A stretch of 14,239 bases of DNA from Lachnospiraceae bacterium (GCA_024699595.1 JAILPG010000156.1:1-14239), one strand, 5' to 3'; counted from the first letter of the stretch, positions 1 through 6,783 are shown. Numbers and translations are program-made. The notes: generated by a model from the letters alone, not told the origin.

Positions 1-292
1 TCCCCGGGTACCACGCGTTTCTTTCTCTCCATCCATCTGCCACATCTATCATACATGATTCCGTGTAGTTATCGGGCTTCGGCTTGTGTTGCAGTCTTAC
101 CCTCATGCATAACCTTATATGTGGTTTCTGTTCGTCAGACCGGAGATTTGCCCGTGGGTTAGTTTGTTCCCCACATCCAGCTTCCTTCAGATTCCACCTC
201 GCAATGGACACCCTTGCCTTCGGCTATATCCTTCCCACTACCGGGCGGATTCGGGACTTTCACCCGTTAGAAACGTGCGCCGCCGGGCGCAC
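1..292 (-). mobile_element. Group II intron, 5' part (RNA domain I to about domain IV), cut by window edge
   Basis: This is the start of a self-splicing, retrotransposing group II intron read on the minus strand. At base 292 the minus strand begins GTGCGCCCGG, the conserved GUGYG 5' splice-site class. It then shows blocks I recognise from bacterial group II ribozymes: GGGTGAAAGTCCCG (complement of about 252-266), GCAAGGGTGTCC, TGGAATCTGAAGGAAGCTGG (about 176-196), GGTCTGACGAACA and CACATATAAGG (complement of 113-141), and finally TACCCGGGGA at bases 1-10. In relatives such as the Oceanobacillus iheyensis intron the last block lies close to the domain IV junction that precedes the intron-encoded reverse transcriptase. 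No maturase reading frame, domain V or 3' splice site is in the window; these should lie to the left. Whether the full element is intact cannot be seen. Subclass is uncertain (see the finding on its insertion site). Confidence 0.88.
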
Positions 293-296
293 ATCG

Positions 297-328
297 AAAA
301 AAACGGGGACGGAATCATCCGTCCCCGT
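297..328 (-). terminator. Rho-independent terminator of pfp
   Basis: On the minus strand, 17 nt after the pfp stop codon, a GC-rich stem (complement of 304-313 with 318-327, ten pairs, plus an A-T pair outside) closes a 4-nt loop and is followed by seven T residues (297-303). This is a textbook intrinsic terminator. The group II intron begins only a few bases after the T tract. Confidence 0.93.
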
Positions 329-344
329 AAGTATTATTTGGATA

Positions 345-2003
345 TCAGCCCTTCTCAAGAGCAAGTGTCCTTGTTGTCAGATCACATACCTCTGAAGGTC
401 CGAAGTACTGGATAGCTCCGGGATAGGTGAAGGCTGTCTTTACCGACCACTCATCCCTGTGCTCGCAGAAATACTTAAACGGCTTTCCGTCAAGCTCTAC
501 TAAAGCCTTTCTGATAACGGGCTTATCTTCACCGTTTCTTCTCTCCATGTTCATCATCTTGGTGATGGGCATTCCGCCTGCAACCCATTCCTCAGCAGGC
601 TTTGAAAGATTCGAAACCTTTGAGAGATATCCGGTATAACCGTACTGGATGAGCATGAATGCATTGTATCCGAGTGAATAGCAGTAATCCGCATCAAAGT
701 TTGAAGGGAATGCACATCTTCCTTCATAACCGAAGAAGTGATGCTGTGCTGCAAACTTACCCTTATATGATCCTGCTGCCTTCCTCTCCTTAAGCTTGTC
801 AGCTACGAGTGCAGAGAAGAGCTTCTCTGATTCTATCAGCGATACCTGTACGTTTCCGTGAGGATCTCTCTCAAGGAAGAGCTGCTTCTGTACGAAATCG
901 GGAAGGATCTTAAATACATCAAAGGCATCCTGTGAAAGTCCCTTTTTGATATATTCATACTTTGAATCCCAGTCGGGAAGAGAATTGAACTCTTCGGTCT
1001 TCTTTCCTGCAAGAAGCTCATTGATCTCGGCGATGAGCATTGAGAATTCGGGAACGAACTCAACGATACCCTCGGGAATGATGGCAACACCGAAGTTCTC
1101 GCCGTTATTTCCTCTCTTCTCAACCGAATCAGCTATATAATCAGCTATAGCAGAGAGTGACATCTTCTTTGCAGCTACTTCTTCACCGATAAGGCAGATA
1201 TTTGCCTGTGTCTCAAGCGCACACTCAAGAGCAACGTGTGAAGCGCTTCTTCCCATAACCTTGATGAAATGCCAGTATTTCTTTGCGGAATTGGCATCTC
1301 TCTCGATGTTTCCGATAAGCTCTGAATAAGTCTTTGTTGCTGTATCAAATCCGAAGGAGGCCTCGATATCCTCATTCTTCAGATCTCCGTCTATTGTCTT
1401 CGGGCATCCGATAACCTGTACGCCTGTATTGTTTGCTGCCATGTATTCTGCAAGTACGGCCGCGTTAGTATTGGAATCATCTCCTCCGATAATTACGATC
1501 GCCGTAAGACCATGCTTCTTTGCAACCTCGGTAACGATCTTGAACTGTTCCTCGGTCTCAAGCTTGGTACGTCCGGAACCGATGATGTCAAATCCGCCGG
1601 TATTGCGGAATGCATCGATATATTCGTCATCAAACTCTATAAAATCATCATCTATAAGTCCGCTCGGACCTCCCTTAAAGCCTAAGAGCACGTTGTCCTT
1701 ATCCGTAGCCTTGATCGCATCATAAAGACCGCATACTACATTGTGTCCTCCGGGTGCCTGACCGCCTGAAAGGATCACGCCTACTACCTGCTTTTTTGCG
1801 GCAGAGGTGTTTGTACCCTTTTCAAAGGTTATCTCGTTTTTTCCGTAAGTGTTAGGAAAGAGTGCCTTGATCTTATCCTGATCGGCAACGCTCTGTGTAG
1901 CTTCACCGTTTTTAACGCATATTTCTGAAATACCGTTTCTTAACATTCCGGGAAGCTTGGGTTTGTAAGCATATCTTGCTTTCTGAAGAGGTGAAAGATT
2001 CAT
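345..2003 (-). CDS. pfp: Diphosphate--fructose-6-phosphate 1-phosphotransferase (PPi-dependent phosphofructokinase, long form)
   Basis: This cytoplasmic enzyme reversibly phosphorylates fructose 6-phosphate to fructose 1,6-bisphosphate using pyrophosphate, so it serves both glycolysis and gluconeogenesis. The 552 residues match the long PPi-PFK type (the clade with plant beta subunits and spirochaete enzymes) rather than the roughly 320-residue ATP enzyme. Visible motifs are GGQAPGGHN (80-88, phosphate loop), GGDDSNTNA (173-181), PKTIDGD (201-207), MGRSASH (250-256), PEG (310-312) and YEGRCAFPS (426-434). Asp176 in GGDD and Lys202 in PKTIDGD replace the two glycines found in ATP-dependent PFKs; this pair is the known signature of PPi use. 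The start is supported by AAGGAG 7 nt upstream. The gene stands alone, with its own promoter, a leader of about 100 nt containing an inverted repeat, and its own terminator. Confidence 0.97.
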   Translation of the reverse strand: MNLSPLQKARYAYKPKLPGMLRNGISEICVKNGEATQSVADQDKIKALFPNTYGKNEITFEKGTNTSAAKKQVVGVILSGGQAPGGHNVVCGLYDAIKATDKDNVLLGFKGGPSGLIDDDFIEFDDEYIDAFRNTGGFDIIGSGRTKLETEEQFKIVTEVAKKHGLTAIVIIGGDDSNTNAAVLAEYMAANNTGVQVIGCPKTIDGDLKNEDIEASFGFDTATKTYSELIGNIERDANSAKKYWHFIKVMGRSASHVALECALETQANICLIGEEVAAKKMSLSAIADYIADSVEKRGNNGENFGVAIIPEGIVEFVPEFSMLIAEINELLAGKKTEEFNSLPDWDSKYEYIKKGLSQDAFDVFKILPDFVQKQLFLERDPHGNVQVSLIESEKLFSALVADKLKERKAAGSYKGKFAAQHHFFGYEGRCAFPSNFDADYCYSLGYNAFMLIQYGYTGYLSKVSNLSKPAEEWVAGGMPITKMMNMERRNGEDKPVIRKALVELDGKPFKYFCEHRDEWSVKTAFTYPGAIQYFGPSEVCDLTTRTLALEKG

Positions 2004-2021
2004 GTTTTTTCTCCTTTTTAT

Positions 2022-2039
2022 TTGTTATAACGTTAACAA
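2022..2039. promoter_or_regulatory. Inverted repeat in the pfp leader, possible operator
   Basis: The 18-bp sequence TTGTTATAACGTTAACAA has 6-bp arms (TTGTTA/TAACAA) around a core containing the palindrome TAACGTTA with a central CG. LacI-family repressors often bind AT-rich palindromes with a central CG, so an operator downstream of the promoter is possible. It lies just before the ribosome binding site and could also act as a weak RNA hairpin. The regulator is not identified. Confidence 0.4.
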
Positions 2040-2114
2040 AAATTGTATGTAACTGATGATAGCTTCAGTCTGCGGCAGGTTTACAATCTGTCGCTAAGCT
2101 CTGCAACTTCTGCG

Positions 2115-2144
2115 ATTTTACCACCGAAAAAGCCGTATTGTCAA
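2115..2144 (-). promoter_or_regulatory. Sigma-A type promoter for pfp
   Basis: The minus strand reads TTGACA (complement of 2139-2144), an 18-bp spacer, and TAAAAT (complement of 2115-2120), preceded by a TG one base upstream (extended -10). This predicts a start near 2108 and a leader of about 105 nt before the pfp ATG. The -35 is a perfect match to consensus. Confidence 0.75.
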
Positions 2145-2169
2145 TGATTTTGATGGCTTTCATACCCTG

Positions 2170-3081
2170 TCAGGGCTCTTTCATATACTCCCTGAAAAAA
2201 GCACATTCATCGTCATTGCACTTAATCCCGTCCGAAAGCCTTACATTGCAGTGGAATACATGGTGCAGGGGATTTTCTTCATTTCCGTAATATCTGAAAA
2301 CAAAAGGAACCTTATTATTAACCAGTGCCTCAGTCATGTATACCGCCTGATCCCTTAAAAAATCTCCGGGACAGGTCATCAGAAATACCGGCGGATAATC
2401 TCCGGTTATCTTTTCCAGTACATTAGTGATATGCAGCTCTTTTTCATCCCCGCCATGTTCAAAGAGATCAACTATAAGCTTTGGCGTGTTTTCATCTTTT
2501 ATATCGCTCTTTGACAGATCATATTTTCCGCAGTTAAGTGCTATAGCTCTAAGCTTTATATCTTCGCAGTCAAATACGGCTTGCGGATATTGATCCGAAA
2601 GCTCCTTTCTGTACCCGGGATCTGTCACAAGTGCAGCAAAGAGTCCAAGCAGATGGCCTCCTGCGGAATCTCCGACTGCAAACAGATTATCCGTATCAAA
2701 TCCATACCTGTCTTTATTTTTCACAGTCCAGGAAAAAGCAGCGCAGATATCCTCAATATGCGTCGGAAACCTGTGTTCCGGAGACAGGCGATAGTTAAAA
2801 TTAACAACCGCAAAGCCTCTCTGCGCAAGGCTCATTGCATAGAACTGGTATACCTCCTTGTCTCCGTATACCCAGCCGCCTCCGTGGATGTTTAAGATAA
2901 CCGGAAGCTTTTTATCACCTGCAGCCCTTGGTCTGTATACATCTAAGAGATTATACTTTTCATCCTCTCCGTAGCTTATATCATCATATCTTATGATGTC
3001 TTTGGGTGTTGTAAGTCCCGCATCTCTTTCTGCATCGCCCTTGGCAAAATCCCTGCGGCATTTTTCGCTTGTCTCTGACAT
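2170..3081 (-). CDS. Alpha/beta hydrolase, HSL-type carboxylesterase/lipase-like
   Basis: This is a cytoplasmic serine hydrolase of the alpha/beta fold, 303 residues with no signal peptide. The oxyanion-hole motif HGGGW is at 66-70 and the nucleophile elbow GDSAGG at 137-142 (Ser139). The acid is probably Asp240 in CPGDFLRD and the base His273 or His274 in PLHHVFH. This order and spacing fit the hormone-sensitive-lipase/acetyl-esterase group, whose members deacylate short-chain esters such as acetylated sugars; the substrate here cannot be read from sequence. The start has AAAGGAG 6 nt upstream, and that site lies inside the last codons of the AlaX gene. Only 3 nt separate the AlaX stop from this ATG, so the two genes form one operon. 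No convincing terminator follows; a short CCCTG/CAGGG hairpin spans the stop codon but lacks a T tract. Confidence 0.92.
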   Translation of the reverse strand: MSETSEKCRRDFAKGDAERDAGLTTPKDIIRYDDISYGEDEKYNLLDVYRPRAAGDKKLPVILNIHGGGWVYGDKEVYQFYAMSLAQRGFAVVNFNYRLSPEHRFPTHIEDICAAFSWTVKNKDRYGFDTDNLFAVGDSAGGHLLGLFAALVTDPGYRKELSDQYPQAVFDCEDIKLRAIALNCGKYDLSKSDIKDENTPKLIVDLFEHGGDEKELHITNVLEKITGDYPPVFLMTCPGDFLRDQAVYMTEALVNNKVPFVFRYYGNEENPLHHVFHCNVRLSDGIKCNDDECAFFREYMKEP

Positions 3082-3084
3082 TAT

Positions 3085-4287
3085 TTACTCCTTTGCAAGT
3101 TCCTTAAGAGATCCTTTGATCTCTTCCTCTGAAGCCTTAATATTTCCCTGGACCATAAGCTCTGACCCTCCGCCTCTTGCGGCATGCTTTTCCTTAAGGA
3201 AGGAAGCGATCTTTCGTGCATCGCCCTCCCTCCAGGAACAGATATAATTATAGCCTCCGTCCCCGTCAGAGGAAAAAACGGCGCAGATCCCCGCATGCCT
3301 TGAGGACAGATCGTTTACCGCATTTCTTTGGACAACATTATCTATCATCCCGGTAAATAGAATTGCATTACTTACATCCGGATCAAGTTCTCTTATCCGG
3401 TCTCTTAAGTTATCCGCCTCGGCATTCTTCATCTTTATGACAAGCTCTCTGTTTTCATCGATCAGCCTGTTTACAGCAGGAATGAGAGCCTCTCCCTTTG
3501 CCGATAGCATCCCCGTAAGCTCATCTGATATATCCTGTAAACGGGACAGATAAATAAATGCCCTCTTTCCGCAAAGGATCGTAAATCTCATTCCTCCTCT
3601 GTGTCTGATGGCATCGATTATCTTGATGATCCCTACCTCACCGGTGTTTTTAACGTGGGGTGCGCAGCAGGCGCAGATATCTATCCCGGGTATCGATACT
3701 ATCCTTACCGGTTCGTCAAACTGCTTCTTGCTCCTGTATGTGATCCCTTCAAGCTCCGAGGGCTCATAATATCTGCAGGTTATGGGGATATTTGAATAGA
3801 CTGCGAGATTGGCAGCATATTCAAGCTCCCTTATCTCATCTTTTGTAAGTTCCTTTGAGGTATCCACTGTCACGATATTGTCCGACAGATGAAAGCCTGT
3901 ATTCTCAGACTGCCACTTTTCATGCAGTATCCCCGAGAGAATATGCTCTCCCGTGTGATTCTGCATATTCGAAAAGCGTCTCTCCCAGTCGATCATTCCG
4001 TGAACCCTGCTGCCCTTTTTAAATACACCGTCTTTGCACTTTACGGTATGGATGATCAGAGACCCGTCTATCTCGACATGCGTTACCTCACATCCGGATA
4101 TGGTTCCTGTATCTGATGACTGTCCTCCTTCCATTGGAAAAAAAAGAGTCCGATCCAGAGTGATCAGACTGACATCCTCATCTACGGGATGAATATCCGT
4201 TATCACCGCATCAAACTCTTTTTCATATGGAAAGAAGTCATATAGCTTTTTTACCTGAAAGCCTGTATCTTCTTTCTGTTTTTCCAC
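3085..4287 (-). CDS. Alanyl-tRNA editing protein, AlaX long type with DHHA1 domain
   Basis: This stand-alone editing enzyme is expected to hydrolyse mischarged Ser- or Gly-tRNA(Ala) in the cytoplasm. The 400 residues resemble the editing and C-terminal parts of alanyl-tRNA synthetase without its catalytic core. An N-terminal beta-barrel segment contains FFPMEGGQSSDTG (49-61), matching the usual FYPEGGGQPSDTG. The zinc-binding editing core has HTGEH (His111, His115) and CCAPH (Cys207, His211). A coiled-coil-like stretch (about 265-300) leads to a DHHA1-like domain ending in HAARGGGSE (368-376). The start codon is GTG, not ATG; its G is the last base of the preceding peptide's TAG stop, so the two genes overlap by one base. 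Only a weak AGAGG precedes it, so translational coupling is likely. It is followed after 3 nt by the esterase gene. Confidence 0.94.
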   Translation of the reverse strand: MEKQKEDTGFQVKKLYDFFPYEKEFDAVITDIHPVDEDVSLITLDRTLFFPMEGGQSSDTGTISGCEVTHVEIDGSLIIHTVKCKDGVFKKGSRVHGMIDWERRFSNMQNHTGEHILSGILHEKWQSENTGFHLSDNIVTVDTSKELTKDEIRELEYAANLAVYSNIPITCRYYEPSELEGITYRSKKQFDEPVRIVSIPGIDICACCAPHVKNTGEVGIIKIIDAIRHRGGMRFTILCGKRAFIYLSRLQDISDELTGMLSAKGEALIPAVNRLIDENRELVIKMKNAEADNLRDRIRELDPDVSNAILFTGMIDNVVQRNAVNDLSSRHAGICAVFSSDGDGGYNYICSWREGDARKIASFLKEKHAARGGGSELMVQGNIKASEEEIKGSLKELAKE

Positions 4288-4532
4288 TATGACTGACCTC
4301 TGAGCTGAAGTACCTGATTCCAGTTATCTCCGAGATCCATATACCTGTTGTTTCCGAGATAAGCTTTAGCCTGATCAGGAGTTGCAAAGCTTGCTATCTT
4401 ATTGCCGTTAACATCAAGAACCTCGAACGGCTGGCCCTGTGTCGATCCCGAAATGTTCCACGCATTGAATAAATAGAAATTAACTCCTCCTGATACCTCG
4501 TTTAATGCATCATCATTAATCTTTCCGTTCAT
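4287..4532 (-). CDS. Small peptide with double-glycine (bacteriocin-type) leader
   Basis: An 81-residue product whose N-terminus ends LNEVSGG at residues 10-16. This fits the double-glycine leaders removed by C39-peptidase ABC exporters: Gly at -1 and -2, Val at -4, Leu at -7 and a hydrophobic Ile at -12. Cleavage after Gly16 would release a 65-residue peptide with no cysteine. Its middle, FEVLDVNGNKIASFAT followed by PDQAKAYL, looks like a small beta-beta-alpha unit. Lachnospiraceae genomes encode many such peptides of mostly unknown role. No C39 transporter, modifying enzyme or immunity gene is visible here, so maturation would need genes elsewhere. The start has GGAGG about 8 nt upstream. 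Its stop shares one base with the GTG of the AlaX gene. It could be a bacteriocin, a signal peptide or a surface-associated small protein. Confidence 0.8.
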   Translation of the reverse strand: MNGKINDDALNEVSGGVNFYLFNAWNISGSTQGQPFEVLDVNGNKIASFATPDQAKAYLGNNRYMDLGDNWNQVLQLRGQS

Positions 4533-4722
4533 ATCTTTATCCTCCGTTTTATTATTATCTTTTCAGGATATGAATCTTCATACTCCTCATCTGTTCTGCC
4601 TTCATATCCTTTGTTTTTGTCCTTCTGTATCATTATACGATACTTTTTAAAATGTGGCAGAAATTTCTTTTGTGATGTCGGTGACAATAGTTATAAACAG
4701 CTTTATACCTGCATAAAAACAG
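4533..4722. other. Intergenic gap between GH10 gene and peptide gene
   Basis: A 190-bp noncoding stretch. Apart from the -10 box and its inverted repeat, I see an AT-rich weak stem just after the GH10 stop (TTTAT/ATAAA) but no T tract, so readthrough from the GH10 gene into the peptide operon remains possible. Confidence 0.5.
4627..4643 (-). promoter_or_regulatory. Promoter -10 with overlapping inverted repeat, upstream of the double-glycine peptide
   Basis: The minus strand carries a perfect TATAAT (complement of 4632-4637) with a poor -35 (CTGCCA, 17-bp spacing). The -10 box is framed by an inverted repeat, GTATC-7 nt-GATAC, spanning 4627-4643, so a bound regulator would cover the -10. The predicted start is near 4625, giving a leader of about 90 nt. 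This suggests the peptide-AlaX-esterase genes can be transcribed separately from the upstream xylanase gene. Confidence 0.5.
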
Positions 4723-5922
4723 TCAGATCATAATCTCAAGCGGTTCATTATCCGTAAGGGAAACCTCAGTTTCAGCTCCCTTATATTCAATAAGGTAATC
4801 ACCCTTAAATCCTTCGATCTGCGCACATCCCGATGGATCGGTCCTTACCGTCACATCTGTCCACCATTCCTCTTTTACAAGCTTTTTAAGCATCTCATAA
4901 GAAGGCTTTTTAGAGCCGTCCGCTCTGATAAAACCGCTCGGTGCCTTAAGCCATGCACCGTCCTTGTAATCCCAGGTTGTTATCGCTTCTACAAGAGGAT
5001 GTAAAAACAGAATCCTGTACATCTCCTCTATCTCATTTTTCTGTCTCTCTTCTCCTTCGGGTGTGGTAGGCCATTCATCGACCTGCCAGTCATTAAGATC
5101 GACTATGTGAGGGGGCATGAGTTCACCTGAGATCAGCGTATTCTCCGTAAAATGTATCGGAAGTCCGAAATGTGAGAATCTGTCTAAAACCTCCAAAAGC
5201 TTTTCTTTCCCCCAATATCCCTGATGCTGGTGTGACTGGATGCCTATGGCTCCTATGGGAACGCCCGCATTCAGACAGCCGTCTATAAGGATCTCATAAT
5301 TGATCGAGGTATTAAAGTCGTTAAGCAGGAGAACAGCATCGGGATTGCTCTCATGGGCTCTCTTAAAGACTTCTTTTATAAGGGCAACCCGTCCTTTTTC
5401 CTTACATATCCTGGTGATGGCATTATCATATTTGTCAAATATGGGCATGATCACAACCTCGTTGATCACATCCCAGATATTGATGACCCCTTTGAATCCG
5501 GTAACTTCACGGTCTATCCTCTTTAACTGTTTATCGAGGATCGTTGCGTTATCATATTTCATGAGCCAGTCTGCACATACCGTATGCCAGCATAAGGGAT
5601 GGCCCTTTACCTTTACACCTCTGTCACCTAAATACCGTGCCGTTTTCATGAGAATATCCTTATCGGTCTTTCCTTCTTCCCGCTCATAGTTGCCCCAGTA
5701 AAAAGGAAGCGTGGCGTAATTAAATATCTCAAGAAAGCTTTCCGTTATCTGCCTGTATCTCTCCTCTCCCTTCATTACATAAGGAATAAAGTCAAAACCA
5801 CCGCAGCCAAACAGAAAACTGTGGTTTTTCTGCCTGATATTTACAGAAACATCCGACAGCGGATTTCCCAACGCATCCTTAAACTGTATCTTCTTATTTA
5901 CCTTTCTGTGCAAAATATCCAT
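4723..5922 (-). CDS. Glycoside hydrolase family 10 (endo-1,4-beta-xylanase-like), cytoplasmic
   Basis: A retaining beta-glycosidase of the GH10 type, expected to cleave beta-1,4-xylosidic bonds. The 399 residues comprise a short N-terminal beta-sandwich-like segment (about 5-40), the TIM barrel (about 45-350) and a C-terminal beta tail (354-399). Visible GH10 landmarks are GHPLCWH (107-113), WDVINE (150-155) with acid/base Glu155, NDFN (201-204), QSHQHQG (229-235), HFTE (257-260) with nucleophile Glu260, and TTWDYKDGAW (315-324). There is no signal peptide: the N-terminus MDILHRKVNK is polar. It therefore probably acts on imported xylo-oligosaccharides or related aryl-xylosides rather than on polymer. 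The start has AAAGGG 6-7 nt upstream. It is the first gene leftward of the divergent region shared with hsp20; its promoter is not obvious. Confidence 0.92.
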   Translation of the reverse strand: MDILHRKVNKKIQFKDALGNPLSDVSVNIRQKNHSFLFGCGGFDFIPYVMKGEERYRQITESFLEIFNYATLPFYWGNYEREEGKTDKDILMKTARYLGDRGVKVKGHPLCWHTVCADWLMKYDNATILDKQLKRIDREVTGFKGVINIWDVINEVVIMPIFDKYDNAITRICKEKGRVALIKEVFKRAHESNPDAVLLLNDFNTSINYEILIDGCLNAGVPIGAIGIQSHQHQGYWGKEKLLEVLDRFSHFGLPIHFTENTLISGELMPPHIVDLNDWQVDEWPTTPEGEERQKNEIEEMYRILFLHPLVEAITTWDYKDGAWLKAPSGFIRADGSKKPSYEMLKKLVKEEWWTDVTVRTDPSGCAQIEGFKGDYLIEYKGAETEVSLTDNEPLEIMI

Positions 5923-6151
5923 AAATATCCCTTTCCTATTTTTATTTCCATTTTGAAATGACGGGCGCAGCAGTCTGTCTTACATGTATATGATGCCCAT
6001 GCATATTTTGATTTTACAACAGATCGCCATCGGATGATATTACAAAAGCCGAAGAATATGGAAAAAACATATTTGTCAGGCGGTTATGATCAACCTGTTA
6101 ATCCCCTGTTTATCCTGTGTTTATAGTGTTTATAAAGAGTTAAGAATATAA
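5923..6151. other. Divergent intergenic region upstream of the GH10 gene
   Basis: This stretch should contain the GH10 promoter on the minus strand, but I find no box pair close to consensus; TAAAAT (complement of about 6011-6016) is a possible -10 with a poor -35. A partly symmetric element ATATG-9 nt-CATAT lies at 5988-6006. The right part (6096-6133) holds a set of phased repeats listed separately. No gene or RNA is recognisable. Confidence 0.4.
6096..6133 (+). repeat. Four TGTTWAT direct repeats at about one helical turn
   Basis: TGTTAAT at 6096 is followed by TGTTTAT at 6107, 6118 and 6127, that is start-to-start steps of 11, 11 and 9 bp. The array ends 32 bp before the -35 box of the hsp20 promoter. 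Direct repeats on one face of the helix are typical of binding by response regulators or other tandem binders; AT-rich composition could alternatively serve as an UP-like element or a bend. Confidence 0.5.
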
Positions 6152-6178
6152 TTAGCACTCACCTCTTGACAGTGCTAA
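6152..6178 (+). promoter_or_regulatory. CIRCE operator (HrcA binding site)
   Basis: TTAGCACTC, nine bases, then CAGTGCTAA. The consensus is TTAGCACTC-N9-GAGTGCTAA, so only one base differs. HrcA represses class I heat-shock genes through this element. Its right half overlaps the -35 box of the hsp20 promoter, a position that would block RNA polymerase. Confidence 0.93.
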
Positions 6179-6194
6179 CAATTCGGAGTATAAC
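6166..6194 (+). promoter_or_regulatory. Sigma-A promoter of hsp20
   Basis: TTGACA (6166-6171), a 17-bp spacer and TATAAC (6189-6194) form a near-perfect housekeeping promoter embedded in the CIRCE element. Transcription should begin near 6201. Confidence 0.88.
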
Positions 6195-6200
6195 GAAGTC

Positions 6201-6336
6201 AGAACAAGGGAAAAGCCAGAATCCTAAAGGGTTTGCGGGATCCGGACATTCATTTCCCGGTTCATGGATCGTATAGATACAGTGAATGAATAAGATTCAT
6301 CCACCAAAAAATATTCATAAAAAGGAGGAATGACCT
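6201..6336 (+). promoter_or_regulatory. Long hsp20 5' leader, candidate RNA thermometer
   Basis: The predicted leader is about 136 nt, long for a single-gene mRNA. ATTCATCC (6295-6302) can pair with GGAGGAAT (6324-6331), which contains the whole ribosome binding site; seven of eight positions pair with one internal A-G mismatch, and the loop is A-rich. An alternative 6-bp hairpin, ATGAAT/ATTCAT (6286-6291 with 6295-6300), uses the same strand and would free the site. Further upstream, CATTCAT (6247-6253) can pair with GTGAATG (6282-6288). An imperfect stem over the ribosome binding site is how ROSE-type and similar thermometers in Hsp20 genes work. The fold has not been computed, so this is a candidate. 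Confidence 0.45.
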
Positions 6337-6783
6337 ATGTTACTGCCGAGTATTTTTGGAGAAAGTTTGTTAGACGACTGGATGGATTTCCCGAGGATGG
6401 ATTTCCCGGATATAGACCGTAAGCTCTATGGAAAGAAAGCTGCTCATGTTATGAAAACCGATGTTCATGAGCATGAGGATGCCTTTGAGGTAGACATAGA
6501 TCTGCCGGGATTTAAGAAGGATGAGATCAACATAGCCCTTGAGGACGGATATCTTTCGGTAAGCGCTGCCAAGGCACTTGATAACGACAAGAAGGATAAG
6601 AAGGGTAAAGTGATCCGTAAAGAGCGTTACTCAGGATCCATGCAGAGAAGCTTCTATGTCGGTGAAGCGGTAACCGAGGAGGATATCAAGGCTAAGTTTG
6701 AGGATGGTGTCCTTAAGCTTGACATCCCCAAGAAGGAAGTCAACAAGGTTCCCGAGAAGAAGTTCATAGCTATCGAAGGATAA
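6337..6783 (+). CDS. hsp20: Small heat-shock protein, Hsp20/alpha-crystallin family
   Basis: A cytoplasmic ATP-independent chaperone that binds unfolding proteins as oligomers. At 148 residues it has normal bacterial length. The alpha-crystallin domain runs from about 38 to 135, with VDIDLPGFKKDEI (52-64), the strand pair around RKERYSGSMQRSFYV (94-108) and the signature FEDGVLKLDIPK (121-132). The C-terminal tail KKFIAIEG contains the I-x-I motif (144-146) used in oligomer assembly. The start has AAGGAGG with the core 8 nt upstream; an ATG at 6330 is in another frame. The gene is monocistronic, between its own CIRCE-controlled promoter and a strong terminator. Confidence 0.97.
   Translation: MLLPSIFGESLLDDWMDFPRMDFPDIDRKLYGKKAAHVMKTDVHEHEDAFEVDIDLPGFKKDEINIALEDGYLSVSAAKALDNDKKDKKGKVIRKERYSGSMQRSFYVGEAVTEEDIKAKFEDGVLKLDIPKKEVNKVPEKKFIAIEG

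Noticed and set aside
84..415. Two overlapping plus-strand open frames near the left edge
   Set aside because: They run antisense through the group II intron RNA and the pfp terminator and have no recognisable protein features.
1429..1725. Plus-strand open frame inside pfp
   Set aside because: It is a shadow frame opposite conserved PFK motifs; composition follows the codon pattern of pfp.
2160..2180. Terminator for the esterase gene
   Set aside because: The CCCTG/CAGGG hairpin is only 5 bp, overlaps the stop codon and has no T tract.
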